Position numbers and translations under genes: made by a program. 64,000 bases of DNA, taken from assembly GCA_947247005.1 (NCBI GenBank), contig OX365948.1, forward strand, positions 14,249,455 to 14,313,454. Direction: 5' to 3'. The notes beneath the pieces are model-generated. The model was not told the DNA's origin, ran no database searches, and was given only the letters and a program-made list of their open reading frames with translations. Positions 11,754 through 23,326 of this stretch are shown one piece after another (positions within the stretch are counted from its first letter, which is position 1; each line of letters starts with the position of its first letter). Origin of the DNA: Spisula solida (taxonomy: Eukaryota; Mollusca; Bivalvia; Venerida; Mactridae).

Positions 11754-12021
11754 AGATGAGCCTGTACTGGATGTACAAGACGCTGTTATTTCAGCGTGTG
11801 CTGTTTTTGGAAAGGCTGAAAAAAGGACGATGCATAGAGGTGGTAGACGTTGTCCTGATGGATCTACTGAAGACATAGCAATAGATGGTGCTATTGGATG
11901 GGCTATTGGATGGGCCACAGGATGGATTACAGGAGGGGCCTCTGCAGGGACCAGAAGAGGAACAGGTGCATATACTTCCAACACCAGTGTTCCCAATGAT
12001 GTGTATCAAGTACAACACCCT
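11754..12021 (+). CDS. ASCC2: ASCC2-like last recognised exon of copy A
   Basis: The exon after GTATGCAG encodes RDEPVLDVQDAVISACAVF, GKAEKRTMHRGGRRCPDGST and a Gly/Trp/Thr-rich part ending SVPNDVYQVQHP before a CCT/GTATGT donor. The V-L-D followed by a short helix fits the family segment after the L-L-Q-x-A motif. The low-complexity part would be the linker that precedes the CUE domain, which I cannot find. Relative to copy B it has 24 extra bases in the glycine-rich part, in frame. Confidence 0.6.
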
Positions 12022-12059
12022 GTATGTTTCTCTCATATTTCCGTCTTTATATGTATGTA

Positions 12060-12315
12060 CAGTTGAAACTCGTTGTGTCTACATCGGTTGTATCGACACT
12101 TCGGTTATGTCGACATACCGGTACTTTCAAATCTTGGATTTGGGTTGCTCTATAATTTATGCTATCTTAAATATGATGGTTTGGTCGACATGCCTGTGCG
12201 ACACTCCACTTTTGTCGACTCGATTTTTGTGGCAAAAATGATATTTTCGCACCTTACAGTCATTGTTTGTTTCGACATCGTGTTGACGCTATTGAAATTG
12301 AAAAGTTGTTAATAT
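12060..12315 (+). mobile_element. Left part of a Tigger/pogo-like MITE (copy A, truncated)
   Basis: Begins TA/CAGTTGAAACTCGTTGTG, the same terminus as the complete element at 22559-23324 in copy B, and follows it for about 250 bp before jumping to sequence downstream of the B element. Thus the element predates the A/B duplication and copy A has since lost its right two-thirds. Confidence 0.75.
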
Positions 12316-12417
12316 TTATATTAATGAATATCTGTAGACTCAACCTGTATAATGCCATCTAAAGCATTTTGTTGGTGTTCACTTTAATACATGCACATAT
12401 ACCATCCTTGTTTGCAG

Positions 12418-12842
12418 GAAGTAAGCTGTCCAAGATGTTTGGGTGTTTTAAGAATGTTGAAAAGCTTGAAAAGCACACTTTGGAGGAATTGCAAGGTAAG
12501 TGATAATAAGTTTTATCATACCCTGGAAAGAAAGTATAATGTTATACACCCTGTTGGCTGTCTGTTTGTTAGTGCCAAATTCTGCTATGTTAATTGAGTT
12601 TATTTGTTAATTTACGATCACCCCAAAAAAATAGTTGATAACTATTTGTAAATAAAGCTCAGCAGAACACAATTCACAAGTTAATCAGTGACCATGGTAA
12701 GATTGCTTGATTCTTGTTTAATTATGGAACAGGAAGTGTTTATTTATGTCTTTTTGTTTTTAGGTTTTGAGAAACCATGCAGAGAGACAAGTGCACATGT
12801 TCATTTCCCGGAATCCTTTCTATATAGCTTGCTGGCATTTGG
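12418..12842 (+). pseudogene. Two exon-like blocks of unassigned origin (copy A)
   Basis: Block 1 (12418-12495, 78 nt) runs from TTGCAG to CAAG/GTAAGT. Block 2 (12764-12842, 79 nt) runs from TTTTTAG to TTTGG/GTCGG. Joined in phase 1 they read KLSKMFGCFKNVEKLEKH, then GFEKPCRETSAHVHFPESFL. Copy B (23905-23982 and 24399-24477) has the same lengths and near-identical sequence. I do not recognise the protein. Position just upstream of collagen-like exons, and the GG-split codon at the junction, hint at a collagen origin, but periodic glycines are absent. Another frame (EVSCPRCLGV) is also open in block 1. Confidence 0.4.
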
Positions 12843-13135
12843 GTCGGGTGGTGTGTCTAACGCAAAAGTCAGGGAAAAGTTTGGCAAGCTGAAGGGCAAA
12901 AACGGACGGGTATCAGATACCATTTAATGACTCTATTGCATTGACGGGATGTATATAAGAGGCATGAGTACTGATACAATTTTGAGATTCTTTTTTTCAT
13001 TGTATAGGATTTCAGTCTGTTGAATCTAGCACCTGTACTTGCGGGTTAGGAACAATTGTCAATGCTTCATAGGCATAAACTCAGGGAGTTTTACTTCCTG
13101 TTGTTAATGATTTTATAATGAAGACGTTAGTACAG

Positions 13136-13644
13136 CTCTTGATTGGATGAAGGGGATGATCTATGTTAAAAGACAGTATATGGAAGTAACAAGTCATGCT
13201 TAGAAACAAGAAGAATAAGGAAGGCTTGAAGACAGTATATTGAACATGATTAAAGAAGTTACAGGGCTGTTGAAATCATGGTAAGCTATATACCCTCAGG
13301 CTCTATTGGCATTCGTGAGGACTTAATTCCATAGTCCATAGCTGACAGTGCATTGCTTTTATGCTAAGTCCAATAGATATTTTAATTTGAGACAAAACAA
13401 ATTTGTGGTCACCATTTAAGTTTTGTATTGTAAAGTGATTTTTATTATGTTCAAATGTTAGATCAAATCAAAATAGAAAATAAATTGCTACTGACTAGTA
13501 AACTTTTCGTTGTCAGAATATATTGTTGATCTTATTTTACAGGTTAACCTTAAAGACATCGGTGAACCATATACCCCCATGAATCTTCACTGTTTATGGA
13601 AGTTACAGTCCAGGCTTTATGAAGAGTATATTGTTTAAACTATG
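13136..13644 (+). pseudogene. Two further exon-like blocks, copy A, broken
   Basis: A block from TACAG (13136) to AATCATG/GTAAGC (13280), and one from TTACAG (13543) to ACTATG/GTAAGC (13644). The second is 102 nt and reads VNLKDIGEPYTPMNLHCLWK before a TAA near its 3' end. Copy C (36255-36356) has the same block without the stop, reading ...QEENVAETM. Both blocks recur in copy B (24660-24803, 25074-25175). The identity of the protein is uncertain; a collagen origin is possible but weak. Confidence 0.4.
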
Positions 13645-13913
13645 GTAAGCTATATCCTGTAATTCACCCTATTATTTTGTGATTTTGAAGCTAGCTAGTC
13701 AACAGGGGTTCTACAAACCTGAAAACCCGGATTTTCTGCACTAAAGAGAATGAACTTTTATCCAAAAAATAAGTTATTTGATAAAAAAATCAAAGAATTG
13801 AAAGTAATGGTCATTTCAAATTTCATAACCTGAATTTTAATCATGATTGGGCATTCTGCCTCAGTAGGACCCCTGAGTCAAGTTATACAGGGATCATTGT
13901 GATGATATAAATA

Positions 13914-15250
13914 CAGTAAAACCTCGTTATCTCGAGGACCCATCGGGACAAGCCAAATGCTCGAGTTAAGCCAGGTGCTCGAAATATCCGAAGTCTATGA
14001 TGAATTGTTGTTATGACTAAGTGTAACTGTGTTTATAATGAAAACACGTATGATACATATAATTATTTGGTTGTAACTACGAATATTGTCATTGTTTATC
14101 AAGTCTATACGCAATTTGAATCGTGTGGAAATTTGCCGAATTCAACAAATTGCATATGAAAGTCGTAATGAATCCTTTAACATTAAATATCAAACTCCAT
14201 TTAACGGTTGTAATAAAAGTTTGCATCGGCAAAAAGATAACATTACCCAAAGCGCACGATAGATCAAACACCCACGCACAAAAATCGCACGTGATAAAAT
14301 AAAACCCGGATGCAAAGTCAATCCAGTCTTCAGCACAGGGATACGGCTCATTGAGTAAAAAACATGCACTTTTTTATCTATGATAATTTATTTAGGACAT
14401 GATGTTTAGCTGAATGAGTTATATCCCTGTGGTTTCCAATTGAAACGCGCGCGACAATTTGGAGACATCAATTGCAGCGGTCTTTCGACTGACCTCAAAC
14501 GCGCGCCGCACATCAAAGAAATTGCCGGTACAGTTGGGAGTAGTGATACGTCAGAGTTCCATACTGCGGTATGAATGCGCCAATCTGCGCATAGTGTAGA
14601 TTCAATTGACATTTAGTTTGCTACTTTACAAAGTCGACAAATTTTTTATTCTTCAGGGTTGTTCGATTAGAATTGGATTTAATCGCGGACTTGATTTACT
14701 TCACTTATTCAGTATCGGACACGTGAAATTGCACTGTACGTAAGCTTACATTCACAGGTTTTCATGAAATACGGGATAAGTTTTGAAATGATTTTGACTT
14801 GCAGTTTTATAAAGAACAGAGCCTAAATATTTAAGATTCTACATGTACGTCGGTTTATTTACGATAATTAAAAGTCTGTGCGAGTCAGTACGTTCGAAGC
14901 AACGATGTTGCATTTAATAATTCTAGTTCTCGTATGTGTTAAAGTTCCCAATGTTTAAATCACGCTCATTTATTAAATATCGTCTACTTCGTGTTTAATG
15001 TAACGAATCGAAAATAGGAAATCAATTTAAGTGTTAGGGATTACGCTATTGTCATAAAATGTGATTATCACGATGTGTGAAAAATACGGACCGTAACAAA
15101 ATTTAGTATGACATTTTTCGGAGGTGTGAACTTTCGCTCGGATAATTGACTCAAGATAAGGTAATTAATTATCGTTAAAAATTGTTGATTGGACCGGCAC
15201 CTGCGCTCGAATTAGACCGGATGCTCGTAATAACTTTACTCGACTGTAGT
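13914..15250. mobile_element. Tigger/pogo-like non-autonomous DNA transposon
   Basis: Starts at TA/CAGTAAAACCTCGTTATC, the classic pogo-type terminus. It is collinear with the element at 36506-38219 over most of its length (shared landmarks: ATGATGAATTGTTGTTATG, GGCAAAAAGATAA, ATCCCTGTGGTTTCCA, CGAGTCAGTACGTTCGAAG). The right end is degenerate near 15250. No transposase frame is visible. It is absent from copy B at the same intron position. Confidence 0.7.
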
Positions 15251-15367
15251 ATAAGCATCCTATCTAGATAGAAGCTGCCTATATAATAACTGGACTCCGT
15301 CGAAACTCATCTCGCGCCTGTTAATATAAATAATTAGGTCTCGAAACGTGAAACGTGAAAAAAAAAA

Positions 15368-15959
15368 TGAATCTTGTTTTTAAAACATTAAATGGATTAA
15401 GTTCACAAAATATGGAAGATCTATTTGTTCCTTACATCCCAGAACAAAACAACTACAACCTTCGCTCACTTGAACAAAATCGTCGTATACCATACTGTTG
15501 AAAGACTACTTACTTTAACAGTTTCCTTCCAAGCTCTATCAGATTATGAAACAATCATCAGTCCAATGTCAAAATGTCTAATACATTAGAACAATTCAAA
15601 CATAACTGTAAAACATACCAAAATATCTCGCTTTTTTCAACTTAGGTAATAGGGTCGAAAATATCATAATCTGTCAATTATGTAATCTAAACAAACACCG
15701 ATATGACCATTTCTTAATCAATGATGCGAGCTGTCCGAACTGCATGCACTCATGCGAGGACAATATACATTTCTTCTTTAACTGTAATTCTTATACAAAC
15801 TATAGACGTATATTATTCAATACTCTACAGAACATACCCAGAATAGGGGAGGTAAATCTTGAACTACTTTTATGTGGAAGCGATCGCCTAGGACATGATG
15901 AAAATACGAGGGTCAGTCAAGAAAAACTGAGAGTTGCTAAATTATTCTTAAAGAAATAA
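15368..15959 (+). pseudogene. 3' remnant of a second non-LTR reverse transcriptase
   Basis: In pieces the plus strand reads NLVFKTLNGLSSQNMEDLF, YNLRSLEQNRRIPYC, a stop, then frame-shifted parts and an open 3' part (15744-15959) with CPNCMHSCEDNIHFFFNC and EKLRVAKLFLKK. The C-x2-C ... H-F-F-F-x-C arrangement is the zinc-knuckle-like segment after the RT of many LINEs. Everything upstream is missing and several frame breaks are present. Confidence 0.7.
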
Positions 15960-16732
15960 GTGCTGGTATATGTTCTATACGTTATCGTGAAATATGGTAT
16001 CTCACTGATGTTTTGGCGAATACCACTCTAGTCTATGACGATTTTATTCTTGTTGCAAGGTAACCAAAGAAGGCAACCCGAGGACATGCGTTCACGCTGT
16101 TAGTAGAACAAACGTGTGCGTTGCTATGGAAACATAAAGATATATCTGACATTTTCAAACATATTATTTATTTGGTAATACATTACGAGGGATGTTCATT
16201 TAATACCCGGACTATCTCCATAGCGCTTGATTAAAACATGCAATTGTAATGAATTTTTGTTTAATAAGACTTACACACCAACTTGATTATTTGACAAAAC
16301 GTGGTATAATTTCATCCGACCGAACACATGTGGTTACTATAGTGACCCAAGAAAGGCCTACCCGGCCCAATCGAAGTTCTTTGTGAAATGTAGAGTGTTG
16401 ATGTGGCAGGGTTCGTGGTATATTTGCCTATTTTCAACTGAAAATAATTTATAACATTATGTCTACATCTACGTAACGTTTGTTGTAATTTCTGAACTGT
16501 TACTGAAACGTAAGTAACGTGTCATACACAGTAAACAGTGGTAAAATCTGATTTGGCCGGGTAGTATTTGGGTACGTGCTGACTGCCTATGGGCCAAGCC
16601 TGTTGCCCAATCCTATTTCATTGGAAATAAAATATATATTAAATTAAATTTATATAAATAGTAGCTTCTTAGTATAGATATATGTATAGATATACATTAT
16701 ATTCGGTTTCAAATAATTCATATGTTTTACAG
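15960..16732. other. Non-coding insert sequence of copy A
   Basis: No gene seen. Around 16188 the sequence CGAGGGATGTTCATTTAATA resembles a Tc1/mariner terminus, but a matching second end was not found. Homology with copy B resumes at about 16660 with AGTAGCTTCTTAGTATAG. Confidence 0.35.
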
Positions 16733-16864
16733 GTTATCCAGGTGAAAGAGGACCTCAAGGATTCATGGAACTAGTTGTTGTCCCAGTTATGGATACATTT
16801 CCTGATCAACCTGGTCAACCCCGTGCTCTACACTTCACAATGAGAGGAGACAGAAGAGAAAATG
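16733..16864 (+). pseudogene. Collagen-like exon with lost glycines, copy A
   Basis: 132 nt from TTTTACAG to AATG/GTGAGT, with a split Gly codon at both ends, as is common in collagen genes. It reads GYPGERGPQGFM ... VVPVMDTFPDQPGQP ... GDRREN. In the Gly-X-Y register six of 14 triplets still start with Gly. Copy C (38251-38382) keeps nine, copy B five. A triple helix does not tolerate such loss, so this is most likely a decaying paralogue of a basement-membrane-like collagen. Confidence 0.75.
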
Positions 16865-16925
16865 GTGAGTCGTTGTGTCCATTTATATTGTTTAATCATG
16901 CCTGTTTCTCTAATGTGCTAATAGC

Positions 16926-16990
16926 TAGCCCCTGCTAGCTCAGTTGGTAGAGAGCTGGATTATCACCAAACTAGACAGGTTATGTTCTAC
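16926..16990 (+). repeat. tRNA A-box-like SINE relic
   Basis: GCTAGCTCAGTTGGTAGAG carries a good Pol III A box (TAGCTCAGTTGGTAGAG), followed by CTGGATTATCACC like an anticodon arm, but no B box. The same relic sits at the same place after the collagen-like exon in copy B (about 25713-25775) and, weaker, in copy C (about 38450). It is therefore older than the duplications. Confidence 0.6.
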
Positions 16991-17200
16991 TTAGACATTG
17001 ACTTCAGTAAATGACAATGATAGCAACATAACGACCTAGTACTGGTTGGATCTACAGTTCTAGGCTACAAAGGTTTCCATAGTTTAGTGTTAACATTTAC
17101 AGTCAAACTTCGATGTCTCGAACTACCTTCGGACCGGGAAAATAGTTTGAGGCATCTTGGGTGTTCGAAGGTTAAATTTTGAAACTTAAATTTCCTTTTT

Positions 17201-18053
17201 AGCTCATCTGATTTTTGAAAAAAAGATGAGTTATTGTCATCACTTGATCGGCGTCGGCGTTGCTTGGTTAAGTTTTTTGTTTAGGTAAACTTTTTTATAA
17301 ACTATCAAAGCTATTGCTTTGAAACTTGCAACACTTGTTCACCATCAATACCTGAGCCTGTAAAGCAAGACCCATAACTCAGATTTGCATTTTGTAAGAA
17401 TTATTGTCCCTTTTTGGACTTAGAAAGTAAAATGCCTTGGTTAAGTTTTGCGTTTAGGTCCACTTTTCTCTTAAACTATCAGAGTTATTGCTTTGAAACT
17501 TTCAACACTTGTTCACCATCAACACCTGACCATTTCAAGCAAGAACCATAACTCTAATCTGCCTTTTGCATGAGTTATTGCCCCTTTTTGGACTCAGAAA
17601 ATTCCTTGGTTAAGTTTTGTGTTTAGGTCCTTTTTTCTCATACACTACGTGGGCTATTGCTTTGAAACTTCCAACACTTGTTAACCATCAACAACTGACC
17701 ATGTCAAGCAAGAACCATAACTCTGATCTGCCTTTTGCATGAGTTATTGCCCCTTATTGGACTCAGAAAATTCCTTGGTTAAGTTTTGTGTTTAGGGTCA
17801 CTTTTCTCATACATTATGTGGGATATTGCTTTAAAATTTTCAACACTTATTCACCATCAATACCTGACCATGTCAAGCATGACCCATAACTCTGATCAGC
17901 ATTTTGCAAGAGTTATTGCCTTTTTTTCACCATCAATACCTCACTCTTTTAAGCAAGACTCATAGCACTGCCCTACTTTATGCAAGGGTAATGGGCCAAT
18001 GACAGTGACAATGATCAGATGAGCGTCTGCACCCGCAAGGCGGTGCTCTTGTT
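17201..18053. mobile_element. Non-autonomous element with about 170-bp internal repeats
   Basis: Left edge AGCTCATCTGATTTTTG, right edge CAGATGAGCGTCTGCACC then AAGGCGGTGCTCTTGTTT, so ATCTG/CAGATGAG form an inverted pair near the ends. Inside, CTTGGTTAAGTTTTG recurs at 17263, 17436, 17605 and 17774 (spacing 173, 169, 169), each followed by TTGCTTTGAAACTT...CAACACTTGTTCACCATCAA. No protein. It sits between copies A and B. Confidence 0.7.
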
Positions 18054-21000
18054 TAAGATGGTATATGTGTGCCCGGTGGCCATCTAGACTAAAACTTGTT
18101 GAAAGTTGAGGTGGGCCATTGTCACTTTACATTGCACTAAAAACAAATCTATTTGGTGGTTTCTAACCTGAATAAACGAGTCAACTTCCGGTTATTGCAA
18201 TAGTACACATTGAATGATAGAGTTGCAATAAGTCGTACAGTGATAGGAAATCACCAATGTTTCAATCACAGTAAGTCATACAAGTTGAATTGTACAGTTT
18301 ACCAATAAGTTGTACAGTGATTTGGTTTATATGCAGTGGTTATGTCTTTTGGTAAGTTTGAAGATGAATAAGATATTGTTCATGTACATCATACCAAACT
18401 TATAACTGGATGTAGGGCCTTCACATTAGCATTACACTATCCTACATGGCCCCTCTGACATATTGTAGTGGTCCCTTCGTTAATTCTCACAATTAATACA
18501 TTTTGTCTTAATATTTCTTCAAGAGTGCGCAGTAATAGCAAGATGGAATGAATTTCTTTCCATTCCACTTCCCGGAATTTAACATTGATTTAAAGATATT
18601 CAATGAACTTGCAGGCTTGTTCATTATAGTTTAGTTAATACATGTATGTCTGTCTTTTGTAAACCTATTAATTATGTCTTAGCTATCCAAATTTGCAAAG
18701 ACTTCAAATTTCAAGCACTGACAAAAGTCAATTGATTGCAAAATTATGTTGATACTTAAACATTTTGACTACATTGACACATTTTAAAGATATTGCATGT
18801 TTCCTTGCAGGTTCAGCTTGTTCAAGCACCGCCGGTAGATGTTTGTGATGGTCATTGTGAGGCTTTGATGGACGGAGAAGAGTTTATAGAAGATGATTTA
18901 CTAGCTCACTGGTTACTGTGTGTTCCTCATGACAAGGTTGGGTGTCAGGTAGATAACTTATTTACTCAATTGTTTATTCAACACTCACAATATTGTAATA
19001 CTGGTCCTACCCCAGATAGGACTACTGTAAGTAGAGTTAGGGCGATGAACTGTGGTACTTGCTATAAGGATATTGTATTGTGATAACAATGATTGGGTAT
19101 AGAAACAAGACGATACTTGGCTGATATTCTAAAAAATCAACAAAAGTTTGTCTGAATTTTTGTTAAATTACTTGCAGCTTACGTCATTGACATAATGGTG
19201 TCATGTCACTAAATGCTTCAATCAGAGCAGATTTGGTGTTTGTTGGCCGCACCATGAAATGTTACTGTCGTTCATATGAGTTATGATAAATTGACCATTT
19301 ATAAGTTTGCAACGATTCAGACAATTGTAATTGGAATTTGTTATCTTAATAATAATCATAACAAAAGTTTGACTAATGCGTATTTCTAATGCTTGTAGTT
19401 GTACCATAAATACATGCTTTCTAGTACTAAATGGAATGTAATTGCTATGTACATTGTGTGGTCATTCAATAGTTCTTGGCAATTTTAAGAAACTTATATA
19501 AGTAAAAAGTAACATATTCAACAACTTTTCTTATATATGTCTGTGTGTTTTCTAATTTACTATTACTTCTATTACTACAGGTTATGTTTGATGATACCCT
19601 TCTACAATTCTTTGACTTGTACTTGAGTCATACTTCTAGATCTTGTCACATACTCCAGGAATTTCCAATCAAAGCCAGAGATCAACATAACAAGGTTCAC
19701 GGGCTGGTGTTTGTGTCCTGTATTCAAGTTGCTACATACAAGGATTCTAAGGTATAGTAACGTTTAATTACAGGCCTGCCATAATACAATCATGCAATTG
19801 CCTGAGATTCTAGCAAACATTGAATTAAAGTGCCCAATGCTGGCAAATTCAATATTGTGTGTTTAGCGCTTAAGCCACCCAATTCATGTCGTTTAGCGCA
19901 TGAACTGCCTAATTATAGGCCCTTCAAGCATGCCAACCGCATTAACTAAAACAACTTCATTTGATTAGATAAAGTCATGAAATCAGTTTTCAGTAATATT
20001 TAGATCTTAGAATAAAATGATCAAAATGTATAGTGTGGAGATATTAACTAGAGCCTCCTACCTTGTAAAGTTGAATTGCCGGATTGTGATGTTCTACAAA
20101 AAATGTACAGATCTATATTATAAAATTTGAAATCATTTATATAAACAAGGAAAGCACAGTTGAATATTGTCAAAGTACTCTATGCCATGCATACTGTATT
20201 ACATCCCATTTCAATAACAACATGATAGACTGGAGAACTACCTGATGGTTGAGATTGAGTGAGTCTCTCTGGTTCTGTAGACTACTAGATTAGAACATGT
20301 TCTACCACACAACCAATTGCCTTATTATTGAACTATGTATATAATAATGAATTAAACATTTCAGGATTGTCATATCACACCTAGTGTGTTTAGAGATATC
20401 ATGTATGAGAACTTCACCTTTGACATACCCGACACTGATGGATCTACGTGTGTTATACGGTCAGGGTAATGGTACATTGTTAGCCAAGATGATCGACAAT
20501 ATGTTTACACAACCAAAATATATGGATGATCTGGCAAAGAATATCCCCACTTTTCAGAGGTAAGCATACTTTATATATGAGATAGGCTACGTTTGAGGTA
20601 GGCTTACTGAATCTTATTTTACAGCAGCCTTGCAACTTTCATACTCTACTATCACTTTCTGGCGCATCTTTTAGGAAAATTGCTTGTATTTTGTGTGTCT
20701 ACTGGAAGATTATTCGACAAAATGTTCTTTATACTAGATAAATTCTTCAGAATGCCTGTTGCTGTTTGCAGTTAAATAAGGCATTAGGAAACTGAACTTT
20801 GGCATTGACCAGTGAATGTATGCTTCAGATTGTGTGCTACTATTTCATACGTAGTGGAAAATGTGAATTTGGAAAGATAAAACGCAAGATATTGATGTTT
20901 TTATTTATACATAGGTTTATTTTGCACTTTAAATATTCACATTCACTGTCTTATTGTTAGACAGTTTTCTATGAGTCTGGTAGGATAATTTTTGGAAGAG

Positions 21001-21086
21001 TTATCTGCCCTTGATGAGATTATAAAATCTATGTTTCACCTCATGAGATCTTCTATTAATTGTTGATTATGTTGTCTTCTATGCAG

Positions 21087-21831
21087 GTTTCTAGCAGATT
21101 ACAAGAGTTTGCACAGCTTTAAATCTGGATTCCTAGCAGACTATGAGAGTTTGCACAGTTTTCAATCTGGATTCCTAGAAGACTATGAGAGTTTGCACAG
21201 CTTTAAATCTGGATTCCTAACAGACTATGAGAGTTTGCACAGTTTTCAATCTGGATTCCTAGCAGACTATGAGAGTTTGCACAGTTTTCAATCTGGATTC
21301 CTAGCAGACTATGAGAGTTTGCACAGTTTTCAATCTGGATTCCTAGCAGACTATGAGAGTTTGCACAGTTTTCAATCTGGATTCCTCACAGACTATGAGA
21401 GATTGCACAGCTTTAAATCTGGATTCCTAGAAGACTATGAGAGTTTGCACAGTTTTCAATCTGGATTCCTAACAGACTATGAGAGTTTGCACAGTTTTCA
21501 ATCTGGATTCCTTGAAGTCTATGAGAGTTTGCACAGTTTTCAATCTGGATTCCTAGAAGACTATGAGAGTTTGCACAGTTTTCAATCTGGATTCCTAGAA
21601 GACTATGAGAGTTTGCACAGTTTTCAATCTGGATTCCTAGCAGACTATGAGAGTTTGCACAGTTTTCAATCTGGATTCCTTACAGACTATGAGAGTTTGC
21701 ACAGTTTTCAATCGGGATTCCTAGCAGACTATAAGAGTTTGCACAGCTTTCAATCTGGATTCCTTGCAGACTATGAGAGTTTGACAAGATTTCAAGGTGA
21801 TCTTGAGATCTTATTACAAGCCAAGTGTGAA
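21087..21831 (+). CDS. ASCC2: ASCC2-like exon with 17 FLADYES units, copy B
   Basis: Same exon as 11088-11496 but with 17 tandem 14-residue units, then FQGDLEILLQAKCE. All 17 units are free of stops and indels although the rest of the copy is frameshifted upstream. The variable third residue cycles among A, E and T, and one unit has FLEVYES. The exon is about 745 nt against a single unit in ordinary ASCC2. Confidence 0.88.
21088..21795 (+). repeat. 42-bp coding minisatellite, 17 units
   Basis: Exact 42-bp period over about 710 bp, high identity between units, same unit as at 11089-11460. The neighbouring unique DNA of A and B differs more than adjacent units do, which indicates expansion or homogenisation after or around the duplication. 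Confidence 0.95.
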
Positions 21832-22558
21832 GTGTATCCTTTTTTTAAGTTGAATGTTTAGAGAATATTTTGTCCGCCACCTGTGAACTTGGTATATTAT
21901 AATGTCTGTTTGCTTCTTTTTTGTTTGTTTGATGCTGTTTCTAAGCAAATTTTGCAGTTATAAAAATATATGACTGCCCATTTATCATAGACAGCGGCAA
22001 ATTCACCTAACAAGCATCCTAAACAGTACTTTTCTTGCACAAGAAAACAACTTCTCCTTATGTTGGAGAAAATTACATCTTAGTCAAATTTTCATGGATG
22101 GATGTGACCAACCAAAATCTGGACACATGGTTACAAATCTAAGAGTTAGCTTATTGGGTCTTAAAATCCATCTTCCCTATCAAAGTCAACTTGCAGTTTT
22201 GAACAGAATTAATTTATTAGTTTTCTTGATTAATGTTTTCTTGTTATAATTTGCCTTAACTGTATGCAGAGATGAGCCTGTACTGGATATACAAGATGCT
22301 GTTATTTCGGCGTGTGCTGTATTTGGAAATGCTGAAAAAAGGACGATGCATAGAGGTTGTAGACATTGTCCTGATGGATCTACTGAAGACATAGCAATAG
22401 ATGGTGCTATTGGATTGGCTACAGGAGGGGCCTCCGTAGGGGCCAGAAGAGGAACAGGTGCATATACTTCCAACACCAGTGTTCCCAATGATGTGTATCA
22501 AGTACAACACCCTGTATGTTTCTCTCATATTTCCTTCTTTATTCTTTATATGTATGTA

Positions 22559-23324
22559 CAGTTGAAACTCGTTGTGTCTACATCGGTTGTATCAACTTCG
22601 GTTATGTCGACATACCGGTACTTTCAAATCCTAGATTTGGGTTGCTCTATAATTTATGCTATCTTAAATATGATGGTTTAGTTGACATGCCTGTGTCGAT
22701 ATTTCGCTTTTGTCGACAACATTTTTGTGGCACAAATGATATTTTCACACCTTTCAGTCATTGTTTGTTTCCACATCGTGTCGACGCAAATGAAATTGAA
22801 AAGTTGTTAATTGACTGTGGAAATACTTGTTTCGAACCATTGTTTGTTTTGTATGCTTTCGCAATTTATGCTTGTTGTTTTTCCGGCAGTTAAATGTGTA
22901 CTTTACAATATTAACAATGATATGAAGTGTCATCGTTGCTTTCAGATGTCTGGCATGTTGATTGAATCTTTTGTTTACAATTAAAATGTTGCATAACCGA
23001 AACCGGTAAGGGTGCTGATCCAGTTCTGTACTTGTTCAAAACGAGGCTATAAACTCGACCCTCGCGTAAACACTTGATCAAATATTTTGGTGATAAGTTA
23101 ATGGTAAGCGTGATAGGCGTAATTTTTTGCCATTTTAATCGAATATTTGTATGTTCAAACTGATGTACCAACGGCACCGACAGAAAGGCTCAAGGACTTC
23201 TATGTCATGAATTTCTACGGGTACGGAAATTTATCAGAATTGTTGACTCCTGATGTGTCGACCTCCTGATATGTCGACATATCATTGACGGTCCCAAAAA
23301 TGTCGACATAACGAGTTTCAACTG
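22559..23324. mobile_element. Complete Tigger/pogo-like MITE in copy B
   Basis: 766 bp between TA dinucleotides (22557-22558 and 23325-23326). Left end CAGTTGAAACTCGTTGTGTC; right end, in reverse, CAGTTGAAACTCGTTATGTC. Subterminal GTCGACAT motifs recur inside both ends. No transposase frame is seen. The shared TA target, the CAGT start and the GTCGACA repeats fit the pogo/Tigger branch of Tc1/mariner. Confidence 0.85.
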
Positions 23325-23326
23325 TA

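Larger units (their letters stand above)
6672..12021 (+). pseudogene. ASCC2: ASCC2-like gene fragment, copy A
   Basis: Seven splice-bounded exons match, in order, the N-terminal half of activating signal cointegrator 1 complex subunit 2. In animals ASCC2 binds the ASCC3 helicase through this region and binds K63-linked ubiquitin through a later CUE domain, acting in alkylation repair and in ribosome quality control. Exons: 6672-6809, 7435-7605, 9661-9855, 10419-10615, a weak one at 10959-11015, 11088-11496 and 11754-12021. No start exon is recognised, the long helical stretch between exons 4 and 5 is missing, and no CUE domain follows. Exon 4 (197 nt) does not join exon 5 in frame. Most exons are open, so it may have been functional recently or still be transcribed, but as seen it is partial. 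Assignment rests on remembered family sequence. Confidence 0.8.
18811..22513 (+). pseudogene. ASCC2: ASCC2-like gene fragment, copy B, disrupted
   Basis: Exons at 18811-18948, 19581-19751, 20365-20559, 21087-21831 and 22270-22513 correspond to those of copy A. Exons 1 and 2 are open (exon 2 reads VMFDDTLLQFFDLYLSHT). Exon 3 has an extra C at about 20428-20430 (GACATACCCGACACTG against GACATACCGACACTG) and a lost T near 20551. The frame is therefore wrong for about 120 bases and runs into a stop. Exon 4 is deleted. The later exons remain open, with 17 FLxDYES units. Best read as an unprocessed pseudogene from segmental duplication. Confidence 0.85.

Noticed and set aside
11830..12066. Collagen-like reading of the Gly-rich exon at 11.75-12.02 kb
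   Set aside because: Glycine spacing is not three and the frame before it fits the ASCC2 segment after the L-L-Q-x-A motif; the Gly/Trp run is low-complexity linker.
22186..22528. Minus-strand open frames opposite the ASCC2-like exon of copy B
   Set aside because: They mirror the plus-strand exon at 22270-22513, and the same mirror frames occur at 11640-12036 in copy A; no independent support.
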